NCBI GenBank assembly: GCA_016785225.1
Contig: JAFBJZ010000847.1
Coordinates: 1,843,501 to 1,907,500, forward strand
Length of the DNA: 64,000 nucleotides
Direction of reading: 5' to 3'
Origin: Psettodes erumei
Lineage: Eukaryota > Chordata > Actinopteri > Pleuronectiformes > Psettodidae
Shown piece by piece: positions 49,820-63,389 of this stretch (position 1 is the stretch's first letter; each line of letters begins with the position of its first letter). The position numbers and the translations under genes are program-made. The notes beneath the pieces were generated by a model. The model searched no databases. It saw nothing but the letters and a program-made list of their open reading frames with translations, and had not been told where the DNA came from.

Positions 49820-52612
49820 GACCATGGCCTGCTCTCTGTCCAACCCTGTGTTCTCATAAAAGGTTTATTATTATATGAATGCAGCACTAAGCGACGGAGA
49901 GAGAAAGTAGGGCTTTTTTTGTTCAAAACGGTACTGGAGAGAAAAAAAACCAAAAAAACAAGTCGGGGCCATGTAGATTCTTCAAAAGACTCAGCCATGC
50001 TTAAAAATAAAGGGAGGAATGACTTTTAACGCCAAAGAGCACAGAGAGACAGAGAGGCGGCGAAGCAGAGGCTCAGTGGGCCCCTTCATTTATTGCACAC
50101 TCCCAGAACAAGCTTTTCTATGCCGGGGTTGTGAGTCTGTGTTTGTGTGGATTAAAGAGTCAAGGGCATGTTCTACACGAGAGTAACATAACTCCTGCCA
50201 ATATGAGCATTTTTACTTCGCGGGACTGTTCTCAGCTGTATGACGAGTGTTTGCGTGAGAGGGGTTGCGGCCGAGTCCCCTGGGGTCGCAGCGAAGGGTT
50301 CAGAGGTCAAAGGTTGGCAGTGAAATAGACTAGAAGGGGCGGGTGGACAACCTTGAGAAAATCTTTACAGGGCATCACTCTGCTGAAACAAATGAGATTT
50401 ATTCTTGGCCTGAAATTCAAGAGCTCGGGCCAAGTCAGAAAAATCTCAACTTATTTTATCTTTTTTAAACGTTTTTTATCGAGTGCAGGAGCACTTGTGC
50501 CTCGCCTCGTCTTGGCCCGCTCCCATGGATGCTTTGCATTTTTATCTGATGCCTGAGAAGAAAGGAAAAGAAGTCCAGGGGGAGAGATATGTGTCCCTCC
50601 AGCTTTGTGTTTTAACAAAGATCCGGGGTGTGACCCTCCTTTTATCTTTCAAACGACCTGCACTAGTCTTCAGACTCATCATCAGCGATTCTCATGTCTG
50701 TTGAATGTTTTAGAAGTAAGACAAGGCCAGAAGCAGCCGAGAAGTTGATAATTGTCATATTTCTGACGATCTTCTGCAGAGGACGACCTGCGGGCCCGTC
50801 ATTGCCATTCTCAGAGGAGCCCTGAATACGTTTAGTGTTTGAGCTCCCAGACAACGACCCTTTGTCCCGGTATCAGCTCTGTCCTTCTCAGGTCAACCTC
50901 TCTATCGGTGTGGGACACACAAAACAACCAGTCTCTGGGTTTACCTGGTGCTATCATATCTTCTGGCTGATTCATTCGTATGTCCCCAGCAAATTTAAGT
51001 CTTTAAGTTATTCATTAAACCAAACTTTGCTGTTGTTGCGTTTCTGAATCAGTGCAAGCTGAATATCTTCAGGTTGTTTGGACAAACATTTTGGAGACTT
51101 CACCTTGAATTATGGGAACTTGTGATGAGCTTTCTTCTCTATTTTCTTACATTTTATTGACTACATGGTTAATCAATATCCATTAACCATCAATATATGA
51201 TTCAATAATGAAAATAATCATGTGTTAAATTAGCAGTTAATCATAGTAATTGCCGATTCTTCCTGCCCCTTTCACAAAGATCTGGAGTTCGAGCGGAGTC
51301 CGGCTACCGTCATCTCCTCGCTGGGCAAACCCGTTACGTTACACTGCACCCTGAAGGGCACGGGTGGCGAGCAAGAGGAACCGCCGGACGTCCTGTGGCT
51401 GAGAGACGCCGTGCCCCTTCAGTACGCGGACACCAACCAGTTCCAGGTTCACACCGGCAGCAGCAGTTGGACGATCATCAGCACGCTGAGGTTAGCAGCA
51501 CGTTTGATTTAATGGTGAACGTTGATCGGCCACGCCCGGCCTAAAGAATGTCACTCATCCCTCCCTCTTATCCTTTCACCTGGCTGAACAAGCTCTGACG
51601 CTGAATTACATCACCATGTTCACATCCAGCCACTGCAAAAGCCCGTGTGCTTCTCCTGCTGTAGCTTCATGTATTAATGCTAGTCTGATTTGATGGAAAA
51701 ATCTGGAAGGGAAAGTAACCGGGGTCTTTCGGCCTCTGTCTTCCCACCAGTATTGACAAGGTCCAGCTTCCCGACATGGGCTCCTACCGATGTGCTGTTC
51801 TGTCAGAAAAACACCAGATTCTGTCTGAGGAGGGGAGCATTCAGCTGGAGGGTGAGTTCATCTCTAGCCCCCCTACGTACAAAAAGGCAGTCACAAAACT
51901 AAAGCGTCTCATCAGGCTAATTCTTTCTCTCAGGCCTTCCTCATTTCTCCACGGAGCCTCAGCACATGTCTGTCGTGGCCAACGTGTCGCTGAGCCTGAG
52001 GTGCGAGGCCCACGGACCTCCAGAACCCGTCAGGGTCATCTGGCTGCAGGACGGCGCTCCTCTCAACACGCTGGCAGACCCGGTGGCCCTGTCGCCCTCA
52101 ACGCTCAACCTCACAGGTACTGTCTGTCGCTTAGTTAGTTTTCACTGATGCAGTCCAATATTCACTGATCAGTAAGTAAGCCTGGGCAGCTACTGAAGAA
52201 AATAAATCACATCCATCACATGTTGACAAAGCTCCACCAGCACCAAACACATAGATATTTAGTTTACAGTCAGATAAAATACAAACAGCAACCCTTCACG
52301 TTTTACATAAAGCTGGAACCAGAACATGTTTGGCATTTTTGGACTCGTGGATTAAGTAGTGGATTTAATCGACGTTTCGACTCTACATCAGTCAAGCAAG
52401 AAGTTGCTCTCAGTTTGCAACGTAAGTAGCAAAGGTTTGAAATTGCTGTAAACAAGATGATTTAAAAATGGTTTTCATTTAATCCAGTTAGGTTGATTAC
52501 AGTGCACTCCCTCAAAAGCCACACAGCAACTGTCTCCTGTAGTTTCAAAGACTTCCACCCCCCCACCCCCCATCATGGCTTAAACAAAACCAGCAAATAA
52601 CCCTGCCCCCCC

Positions 52613-52645
<33 letters not shown>

Positions 52646-55600
52646 CTCAGAGAGTGCAGGCTGGCTGGCACAGTTCCAGTAGATCCATTGAGGACGTACC
52701 CTGTGGTTGGACTACAGGGAGCAGGGAAAACAGAAGAGAGGGAGAGGAGTATAAAGGAGGAGGAGGAGGAGGGCTGCGTTGCTGCCTGAATGCAAACCAC
52801 AGCTGCCTGCCAGTAGAGCTGGCCTGCATTAGGTCCAGTAGTAGGAGGACAGGCTGAGTCAGTCTGAAGGCGGCAGGATCTGGTCTGACTCATCGGAGCG
52901 GGCTGCATGGTGCTGACCAGCACCCGTCTGGCGGTAACCTACACTCACATCTGTGGAACGGGCAGCTGCCCCGGCAGACCGCAGGTTTCAAACCTAAGGG
53001 CATAAAGAGACGGCACGAACGGCGAGGAGCCGGGGACAACACATGTCTCTGTAACATCAAGTCTGAGGTAGTTTCCATCCACATCTGCTGGGACAGCGGA
53101 GGAACCAGAACCTCTTTTACTCCCAGTCCACCTACCAGTTTTAGGAATTTAAACAACGTCCTCATTCGCTCTTCAATATTCTCAGTTTTTTGGACCTTAA
53201 TGCATCTTTGGCTGCATGCTGAGGATCACCGTCAAACTAAAGTCAGCAGTTTTAACCTCACTGTTTCATTTCTAGTTCAGTGTGTGATGAAAAACAAAAA
53301 TGCGGAAACATCTACTGGCTCCTGCTTCTCCTCTCATCAGAGGATTTGATTTGGCATTTCTTCGTCTCATATCTGGCCCAACTGAACATCTTTGCATTTT
53401 GGCTCGTTGGAGATAAAACCAACAATTTGAAAACTTGAATTCGCGGTGGGTGTTTGTCAATGTTTTTTCCCATTTTGTACACTAAGTGTGAAATTTTTCA
53501 CCTTGATCAACTTTGTCGCAGACTTAGATCTGATGAGCCGAAGAAAGTAAATCACGCATATCAATACTTTCTGACAGGACTGTGCATGTCAGCTGTGGGA
53601 AGAAAGCACCAGGTCTGTGCTCACACTCATTTCTGGCTGACAGTAACAGTGTTGGTCAACAACGTGACGCTGTCATTACCAACATTTTCAGCCGGTCAGC
53701 GGAACGTTGTGTTTCATTTTGCGCCAATGGGGAAGGAAAGAGCCAGAGAGGCGGGTGGCGCAATCTTAAGATGGCCTGATGAGCAGTTCATTCACCCACA
53801 CAGCCAGTGGTCATCATCACTCCCTCCCTCGCTCCCTCCCTCTCCTCTCTCACAACCCCTCTCTTCACCCAGCGAGGCTCGTACCCCCTGTTCTTTTTCC
53901 GGGCCGCAGCACAATGGAGGCATGGTGCCGTCAGCGCAGCGCGACACACTGCGGGATTCTGTGTTCGTGGCTGACGGAGAGTGTTGGGGTGTTAGATAAC
54001 AGTGATAAAACTTGAATGTCACATGTTTCAGTGTGTGTGTGTGTGTGTGACTCAAGTGTGTGAGCACACTGTTAGTCACTTTGTGAGAGGACTGATTCTC
54101 TGTTGAATGTCAGCATGTGTCACAGTGCCCCCACCCCCCACCCCCTTCAGAGGAGCCCCAGCCTCTTACACCTGGGCCTCAACGGGGCCGCCCTCTTTGT
54201 TCTCATACTGCACTTCAACATTTTTACAGCATCAACAAGCTGCTGGCACGCAGACATCTTTTTTTTTGGAGGTTAGAGATTCTTCGGTACAATAATTAGT
54301 CAAATATAACAAGGCTAAAATGTATTTTAATGACCATATATGTAAACAGTTAGATGGAACTGAGACGCCTAAAACCTTTTTCTGATGAAATGCAGCTCAA
54401 AGTCGCGAGGCTTCTGTATCGTTTCTGCAAGAACTCCTTCACTTCTTTTACAAATCTGAAGAATCCAAGAGTTTGACCGGAAATTATTTTTACTCTCTCA
54501 GCAATGGACCCTCACATCAACCAGCACGCATTGACTAACCCCAAAACTAATCACTATGGTGTCGACGGAGAGAGCATGTGACCGTACAGAAACTGCTACT
54601 CTCACACTTCAGTTTGCGCTTTCACAACATTTCTCGCATTCAGCTCCCAAAATGAAGAAACCTCAGATGTTCCCGCTTCACACGCACATGTTTGTTTCAT
54701 TTTTCTGTCCAGGTCTGAACAGGACCAGCACCTTCTCCTGTGAAGCTCATAACCGCAAAGGGGTGGCCACGTCCGGATCCGGCACCATCACCGGTAGGTG
54801 TCACAATCCCCTCCATCTTCAGCCCTTTTCAGTCGTACTTTCCCTGATTAAAACTTATCCACACTCCCTCTTTTTTCCGTCTTTCTTGTGTTTAGTTCTC
54901 CCGTCCCAGCCTCAGAACCTGAGGGCTGTGGAGGTCACTCAGACCAGTCTACGTTTATCGTGGCGGCCTGGCTTTGGAGGCGACTACCCGATAATCCGTT
55001 GCTCTGTTCAGGTGAGCAAACGTGAGATAAATGGTGGGAGGAGAAAACCACGACTGGCTGAGAAAAAAAAAATCACTGCAACTGTTTGACCTGTGTGTCA
55101 AACAAACTCATCTCTCACTCGATATTTGCGGGACTCTGCAGACCAGGGTCTTACCTTTTCCAGCCCTAAAGTTAAAGGAAAGAGAGCTTGCTTTTCCTTT
55201 TCTTCTCTTAACTCATCCTCTACCCCTCCCTGCCTTATTCACGTACCACTGGATCAGGTTTCACTCTGGGAAAGTGGCCTCTTGGACCAGTCTTGTGCAG
55301 CACCACTCCCTCTCTCTCCCCCTCTCTCTGTCGGTGTCTCTCTGCCACTATCTGGCTCTGCGGCCACTGCAGCTCGGAGCTGAGAGGAGGAACCATTTCT
55401 CCTGGAGAAGGGAGCAGCAACAGCAGCACCACCCCGAAACGTCTGGTTCTAATAAAGCTGCCCCTCATACCTCTTGCAGTTCTTGCCCCCCACCCTCCCC
55501 CAGCCCCCTCACCCTCACAGGGGAACAAGGCGAGGGGCCGGCTTCAGCAGAATGGGGCAAAAATCTCAAATTTAACGGTTCTTTGTGTAGACGAAGAGAA

Positions 55601-55970
55601 ACATGCCAGGAAAGAAAGAAAGAAAGAAAAAGTCAGTTGAAGAAAGAGGCAGCAGGTACTGTGGGTCTGAGCCATGCGAGGAGAATGCAGGCTGACTCAG
55701 GGCTGAGCTGTACAATTAGATTAAACACACTTGTTTACAGGCTGGACGGTGATTCATAGAGTCGGGATCGACTCACACTCTCTCCCTCTCTCTGACCCAC
55801 ACGCTCAAGTATTCACACACTCCCTCATTCATACAACTCACAATATTCCTTGAAATCACGCCACTTAACTCCTAACGCCATGAGGGAAAGTTACCCACCC
55901 AGCTTCCTCTTTGAAATCTGAACGCTCCTGTTGTTTTGAAAGCCATTATCAAAGCAGCACGTGCACACGC

Positions 55971-56017
<47 letters not shown>

Positions 56018-59000
56018 GCACCTAATCTGTTTGTGTAGTTTTTAGCTCCATTATTTGCACTGCAGAGCTCTGGCTGTGAGATGTCGCCCGTAGCCTGCAG
56101 GAGCCATTCGATAATAACGAGCAGCGCAGCAGAGAACAGTGGTCCAGACCAGCAACTTTAATGTGGCTTTTCTTTTTTAAGATTGCTGCAATGAAGGAGA
56201 TTTTTTTTGTTCCTGCCTTGTGTTCCTCTTTAAACGTGTTTACCACAGTGGGTTTGCAGAAGCAGCAGGTTTCTGCCTCTGATGTTGGATTAATGAGTTC
56301 TGCTTTCGGTGCACCTTGCTGAGCCCGGGCCACGTTCAGAACAGCAGCGCAGCAGATTTTATGCCAATTCTGACAATTAACACGTAATGACCCCCAACAC
56401 CCCCATGCACAGACTCCAACCTCCTGTCTTTTCTTCCACAATAACCTCAACCTAACCAGGCCTGTCAGCTATAGTTCATATAGGGGAAAATAATGCTAAA
56501 ATAACAACTTAAAGTATGCAAATGGTTAAATGTCAAAAGTTTCTTAGGTTAATTATTGGTAGATTTCCAATATTCACAAACCCTTTACTCTAAGACATTG
56601 ATAATCAGTAACATTGGTATTAATAGTGTTAACAACAACCGTGTGTCGCATTTATTTGTTTTTGTGTAGTTTAAGTTTTGGTTGAGGTTTTGGGCTTTAT
56701 TTAAAATTGTAAACATGTTGGAAGAGATTTCTCACTTCTGCTATAAAAGAAAACTTCAGCTTTAGTTGCATTTGCACTGAAGGAACAGTGTCCTCTTCCT
56801 GTTTGTGCCATAAAGCAATAAAACACATCACTGTAGAAGCCTGAGCAGGACGCAGAAAATAAAAAGCATTATCTCTCTGTTCCAGGCCAAACATTCAGGA
56901 GAGTCCCACCCGTGGGCCCAGATAAGCTGATCCACAACCAGAATGTGAACATCCCACCGGCCACACACCTCATCGGGGACCTGGAGCCCCACACCACCTA
57001 CACGATCAGGGTGGCCTGTCACAGCAGCCAGGGGCCCTCTGACTGGTCACCCTGGGTGGAGCTGCGCACCAAAGAAGGAGGTGAGCAGCTCCCACGCGAG
57101 GAGATGTTTGTGTTCACCCTGGGTGTTGTGTGTGTGTGTGTTTGTGTGTGTGTGTCTTACCTCTAGAGCGAGTGAAGGTCAAGGCTGTGTAATCTGGCTA
57201 CTGACTGAGGTTCAAGTCCAGGTCTCCCCCGCCCCTGCTGTGTGTTGTAAGCAGGACAAAACAAAGCTATTTTAGGGTGTTCTGATCTCTACCCACATCA
57301 TTATGTGAACCTTTAGAATTTAACTGCAAAATACCAGGCCCTGCACAACCGTGTTTACAAAGGGCAATGGCAAAGGTACCTAACCTAACCTAACCCAAGT
57401 CCCAGTCAAGTCTCAAGGCCTGTCCAAGTCTCACTGAACGTCTTCAGAGACAAATAGCAACTTCTTAAGTCGACAGTGGTACAGCATTTAAAAAATGCAT
57501 TATTTTGTCACACAGTTAAGATAATGTATAATGAAACATTGAAGGCTTTGCAAGGCCTGGCTCCAGCTTCCTTATGTATTCTTATTGCTCCAGGTCAAAC
57601 ACTCAGGTGTCAAGGCCACAGTTCCGATCCTGTCGTGTCCTGTCTTTCATTAAATTCAAACTTTCATAACTTGTAAAAATTCAGTTTAATTCAACACAGG
57701 TCTGAGTCTGTCGACTGCTGGGAACTCATTGCATGATAACAAGCAGTCGAAGAATCAAGTTACCGTGCGCTGTTAGTCATAATACTCCTTCCTATGCCCC
57801 CTTAACTCAATCTATGTTTATGAAGAGTACCAGACACGAGTCACTGTGCCTCCACGAACCCAGTTCCAAATGTAAACTCTGGAGCGAGAGGGCGGACTGG
57901 TATTGGGAGGGACACGGAGTGGGTGGAGATGTCGGGGGGAAAGGGGGGGGTTAAGTTCTCCTGAAAGGCTTCAGTTAGGATCGCAGCAATCCTTCCAAAC
58001 TGTAACGTTGGGGCTGTTTAAACTGAGGTGGGATTTTCCATTGCCAGCTCATGCTGTCTCTATCCCTGGATGGAGAGGAGTGGAAACAGCAAGCACTGTG
58101 AGGAGGGATATGCCACGGGGATGACGGGGGCTTTCCATAATGGAAGCTGCTTGTGATGTGAAAACTCCTCAGCACAGCATTTCTCATGCACACGGAAAAA
58201 AAATAAAGGGAGAAGTAGCGCTCTGTGAGACATCACTGTGAAGGGGAAGGGTACAAAAAAGCCTCATCAGTCAGGATTTCTCACTTCTTCATTTAACAAA
58301 AGTTCTAGCAGGCATTGTTTCGTTTTGGGGGAAAATGCTCTGTTTGGCCAAATTATATCATTTCCCTTCTGAGGATATTCTGTTACTGTTGCTGCGGCAG
58401 CTCTCACTACATTTTCCCTAATGAGTCAGAGTATTAACAAAAACAGGAGATAAGATTCAGCTGGTGGTCAAATATAGTTCAGGAGGCACCGAAGGTCAAA
58501 GAAAAGGAGTGAATGAAAGGGAGGCTGCTCTCACATCAGCCCTGTTCTCCTCATCTTTCTCTGCAGTGCCAGCACTGGAGACTGAGACTAAACTCCCATA
58601 AGGCTTTGCTGCCAAGTCTGACGTTGCTGCTCCAGTTGTTTCTCATTAATAAATTTGGCAAATACTGTTTGTGCTGTGCTATCTCTTACATGTGTCATCC
58701 TCCGCCCTGTCTCCTCCTTCATTCTTACTTTTTAAAAAAATTCACTACAGACTCTCCTCCTTCTCCTGCCAGCTCTGTTTTTCCTTTTCTCACAGCCATC
58801 CTCCATTTCTCCTCAAATACAATCTGGCTAAGTGGCTCTCATTTTGTTTGCTGAAGTCTTTTTGTCAGATCCTACAAACATTGCAGGGGAATTTATTTCC
58901 TGCATCTTCAAAACAAGCTGAGCAAGTCTTTCAACTTTTCTCTTTCATTTCTCCTCCCCGTCCCACTTTTTTTTCCCTCAACCTCAGATGACCTGTGATT

Positions 59001-60615
59001 TCTCTTTCCACAGCACGCAGCCAGGCACTGTGGGAAAAAACCAAAAAACAGAGTGGGTTTTTTTGATGGGAGTAGGCAAAGGGATGGATGGATGGATGGA
59101 TGGATGGATGGATGGGTGGAAGAGCAGGCAAATAGTGGGGGGTTGGGGGGGGCTTTGAGAAAACACTCATTTTGCAATTTTCCCAAAGCCCACTATGTGT
59201 CCCCGGAGGATGAGAGGGAAGAGAGAGGGGGGTGGGGGGTTGGGGGTGGGAGAGGAAGTGAGACGACCCATGTCACCCTCATAATCCTGAAGCTGCAGCA
59301 AGATTATGTTTTACACGTCTGCTTTTTCCTTCTGCTTCCTTAAATAGCTCCAGAAATGCGTCTTCCCAAAACACAGAGAGCGAGGTGAATGGGTGCAGCA
59401 GCAACTCCTGCTGGGATTACAAAATACGTACCACCAGCATGCAGTTACACCACTAACACTAACTGAGGGACTTTGTTACATCACATCGGTCTGTACCCCT
59501 AAAGTGACGCCAGAGTTAATCCCCAGTTACGGGACGACCAAACCTCCAAAACCGCCTTGATGGATGTGAGTCACGACGACGTGGCACATCACACACTCAC
59601 ATCCGATTTAATGTAATACTGCTGGCAGCAAAAAAAACGCAGCGGCAATTGTAAAACGGCTCCGTTCATCAAAGACCGTAAAAACTGATGAGGTGGACAT
59701 CCTAAGAAGTTGTGACATCTTTGAGGACAGTGTAATATTAGTGCAAGACCTGATCTGTTTCCTGTGTAGTGCTGAGTATGTTTTCATTCAGTGAGAACAG
59801 ACTCCGGATCCCGGGGTCATGAGTCAGCTTCTGGCTGAGGGGTGACCCTTTTTCCAGCCACGTGCTGACCCATGCAGAGGCTCAGCCGACGGGAGAGGAC
59901 GAGATGTCGCTTAGAAACGGAGCAGCAGCTCTGCCTCTGAACGAGCACGGTTATCTGACACGGCCTCCTCCACAGCGGCACGCAGCAGAATGTGAAACAG
60001 TAGTCTGCCAGGGATGCAGATGTTAACCTCTGGTGTTTATTTCTCGAGCCAGGTCTGTTTTCATGTGGAAAACAAAGGAAAGACACAAGGCCCTTTTTTC
60101 TCTGTCCTTTCTATGTTTCAGAAAACAACACACGTCTTTTTCTTTTTTTTTTTTTTTTTTACATTTTCCTTTAGAAACCCAAACCATGCAAGTGGAGTTT
60201 TTTTTCCCTCCACAAAGATTTTACGTCAACAATCTCTCTTCACTTGTTCCATGACAAAAAAAAAGAAAGAGAGGCATTACCACAGAGAGGGCAGTGAGGG
60301 AGAGGAAAACTTGGACAGGGAGAGAGAAAGAGATGGAGTGGAGGCAAGTAGAGAGAGAGAAGAAGAGAGAGTGGGTAGGCGACAAAAGAAGAAGAAATGA
60401 AAAAGGAAGAGAGAGAGAGAGAGGCCGGTGGGTGACGGAGCATAGGTGGAGACAGACCTCTGGAGCGAACTTGACTCGGAGGTTGTTTTTGTTGCCGCTG
60501 GCGGGCAGAGCAGGGACCACATGTGGAAACAATCATCCGCCAAACGCTTCCTGATAACATCATCCATAGGCTGGGCCATGTTTCCCAAACTCACACTGAC
60601 TTAGTGTGTGTGAGA

Positions 60616-60675
<60 letters not shown>

Positions 60676-63351
60676 AGCCTGTCTGTGCAGAGTAAGAGGC
60701 AAAGACAAAGAGAACCTCAAGTTAAACATCAACAGAGGATGGAAGCACTGTTTTTTCCTTTACCAGAAAGGTTCTTGGATTTTTGTGTAGTATCGGACAC
60801 ACACATACGCACACAGACACACACTCACAAATTCCTCACACTATTTCTAGCATGTTGTTCAGCCAGGTTTTCTCTCCACTGGGTATTTCTGCTGCCAGCA
60901 GCTTTTTTTTCGCTCTCTGCTCCAGAAGAGAGAGAAAAGGGCAAACGAGAGAGACAACAAAGCAGAAATAGGGATGAACGGGGGGGCGGGGGACGGAGGG
61001 GGACGCAGGTCTCAGCATGTGTTCGTCCACCCGTGCGACTCAGAGACAGTGCAGCAGCTTGAACTGGGCTAATGGGCCCTGTGTGTGGTGCCCTCCACCT
61101 GCCTTTTTTAATGCCCTGTTAAGGCTGAATTCTCCACATACTCCGACATCTTCTCCGTCCAGCTGCTGTTGTAGTTATCCACAGCCCGGAGGCTCGGCCT
61201 GTCAAAACAACACACGCCTGGCCACCTCCCGCGGCCCCTTGTGAGGCCGCTGCAGCCTGAGACACCTGACCTTCCCGCTGCAAAGCCTTCATGTCCCGGT
61301 TCTGTTTTTTTGTGTGTGTGTGTGTGTGTCAGTGCCAGAAAACCCACCTGTGAACCTGACGGCGGCGCTGAACGGGACGGAGGTGCTGGTGGCGTGGGAG
61401 GGGCCCCTGGGGAAGCTGAACGGAGAGCTACAGGGCTACATGGTGGAGTACAGCACGCCCAACTCCCAGCAGGTCAGCAGAGGACGCACAAGCGCTAAAC
61501 AGCAACAACAACAACAACAACTGTCAGAGTGAAAGAAAATCTTCCTGATAGTGACTGTGCCCCTCTTTTCTTTTGTTGACAGCTGGTTGTGGACACTGGA
61601 TTGGAAACCGAGCTGTCAATCAACCTGTCCCTCCCCCTGTCCAATGTGTCTTTTCGAGTGTGCGCCTATACAGGGGCAGGACAAGGACCCTGGACCCCCG
61701 TGCAGACTCTGACGCTCATCACCCCCGGTGAGAGAAAACTTCCTCACAATAATCAGATGGTATCACGTTACAACATATATCAATGTTTCTGCTCTCCTGA
61801 AAGTCAACATACTGACACAAGCCTTTTTTTATTATTCTCACAGAAATGGAGGAATTTCGAGGTGAGTGCTGAACGTCTTTGCACTTTCTCCTTCTGCGAC
61901 CTCTCTCAGTGGTAATACGTAATGACACAGTGACCGGGGAAGTGAGCTCATGGTGGCGTTTTTGTTTTGTTTTTCTGCGACCACAGGACTTCTCTTTCTC
62001 ACTCTCCGTCGCCGGGTTCCTCCATGATAGCTCTTTATCGTGAATCAGAGAAAAAAGGGGAAGGAAGAGAAAAAAGAGAAGAGAGAGGATCTCAGAGAGA
62101 CGGGAAAGGGGAAGAGGGGTGACGGGGGTGGGGGGGTGGGGATGAATGAGGAGACACATCATAAATATTTATAGCCGGCAGGAACAGTGTAGCATCTCTG
62201 TTTGCTTAGTCTAATAGAGCCAGACAGAGAATTCAAACAACAAGAAAGACAGATAAAAAGAAGTAAAAAAAGAAAAAAAAGAAAAGAGGCAGGGAAAGTT
62301 GGGGGAGGATGTGTGTGAATGGGAGGAAAAGTTGAAAACAGAGGGTGGAGGTTGTGAGTGTTTGGCAGTAGCGTGCGGGGGTGGCTGGGAGTAAATTTAA
62401 TGTGAGAGATGGGACAGAAAGACAGAGGGAGCTCAGACAAAGTGCCTGTTTTCAGGATTTTGGGGGAAAATGTTGCTTAAAGTTAGTAAGAGAATAAATA
62501 TTTAGATTTAGCTCAGCAAATATGGAGGGCAGCACTGAGGCAAAGCATGTTTTTACCCCATAATAATGCTGCAGATGTACATAAGACGGATTACCTTACT
62601 GTTATTACAACTGTTTAAGTCAGTGTGTGAACTTTCATGACAAAACTTGTATAAATGTAATCTGAGGAGACTTTGTCAAGAACATACATGTGGAGCACTT
62701 CACACGTACAAACAACGGACAAAAAAGGGAATTTAACACAAATATACATCTTTATCTCCCTGCTGTTATATTACACAATAGATCCTGACGCACACCCCAG
62801 ACATGACATGAAGCAGCAATGAGTAATCTGACCAGTTAAACGAAATCCATCAATAAAATAATATTTTGTATTTTGCTTTCCCAAAAACTAAATTCCTGCT
62901 TTTCCCACTTTAAGGGCTCCGTAATCCTTAAAGTCTAAACGCTCCTCTGTCTCTGTCCACACCCCAGGTCCGTCGTCGCCCCCGGCCTTTTCCTGGCACT
63001 GGTGGTATGTGGTGATGGCCATCGCCGGCGCCGTGTCCATAGCCGTGCTCCTGGCTGTTTACGTGGCCAAGCTGCGGCGCAAGGAGACGCGTTTCGGGTG
63101 TGTACGGGCTCTCAGTGCTTCCTCGTGGGTAGAAGGGAGGGACTGGAAAGCTGCGTCGAAACCAAAAAGTGTTTGTTTTTTTATTATTATTTTTCACTCC
63201 CTTGGCCCAGTTGAGTCACTTGGAGACAAGTACTTGGATGCAGCAGGACACATCTGTTTTGAAGGACCACCAGTCATTCATTATGGAGCGCTGCCACACT
63301 TTCAGCTGTGTTTACGTATCTGCCACGCCGACCTCATTGTGATGTGCGCTG

Positions 63352-63389
<38 letters not shown>

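Larger units (their letters stand above)
57081..61332 (+). other. axl intron 7
   Basis: A 4.3-kb intron between the two FN3 domains. It contains a (GT)n tract just after the donor (about 57127-57154), a possible retroelement relic near 57500-57660, a (GGAT)n tract at 59082-59116, a poly-T run near 60138-60160, purine-rich sequence at 60300-60425 and (GT)n at 60620-60673. No additional exon was found. Confidence 0.65.

Noticed and set aside
55031..55759. 242-codon plus-strand open frame in axl intron 6
   Set aside because: Lies in an intron, has no domains, and contains polypyrimidine-encoded Ser/Leu runs.
57379..57397. Telomere-like CCTAA repeats
   Set aside because: Only about three imperfect CCTAA units; too short to be an interstitial telomere.
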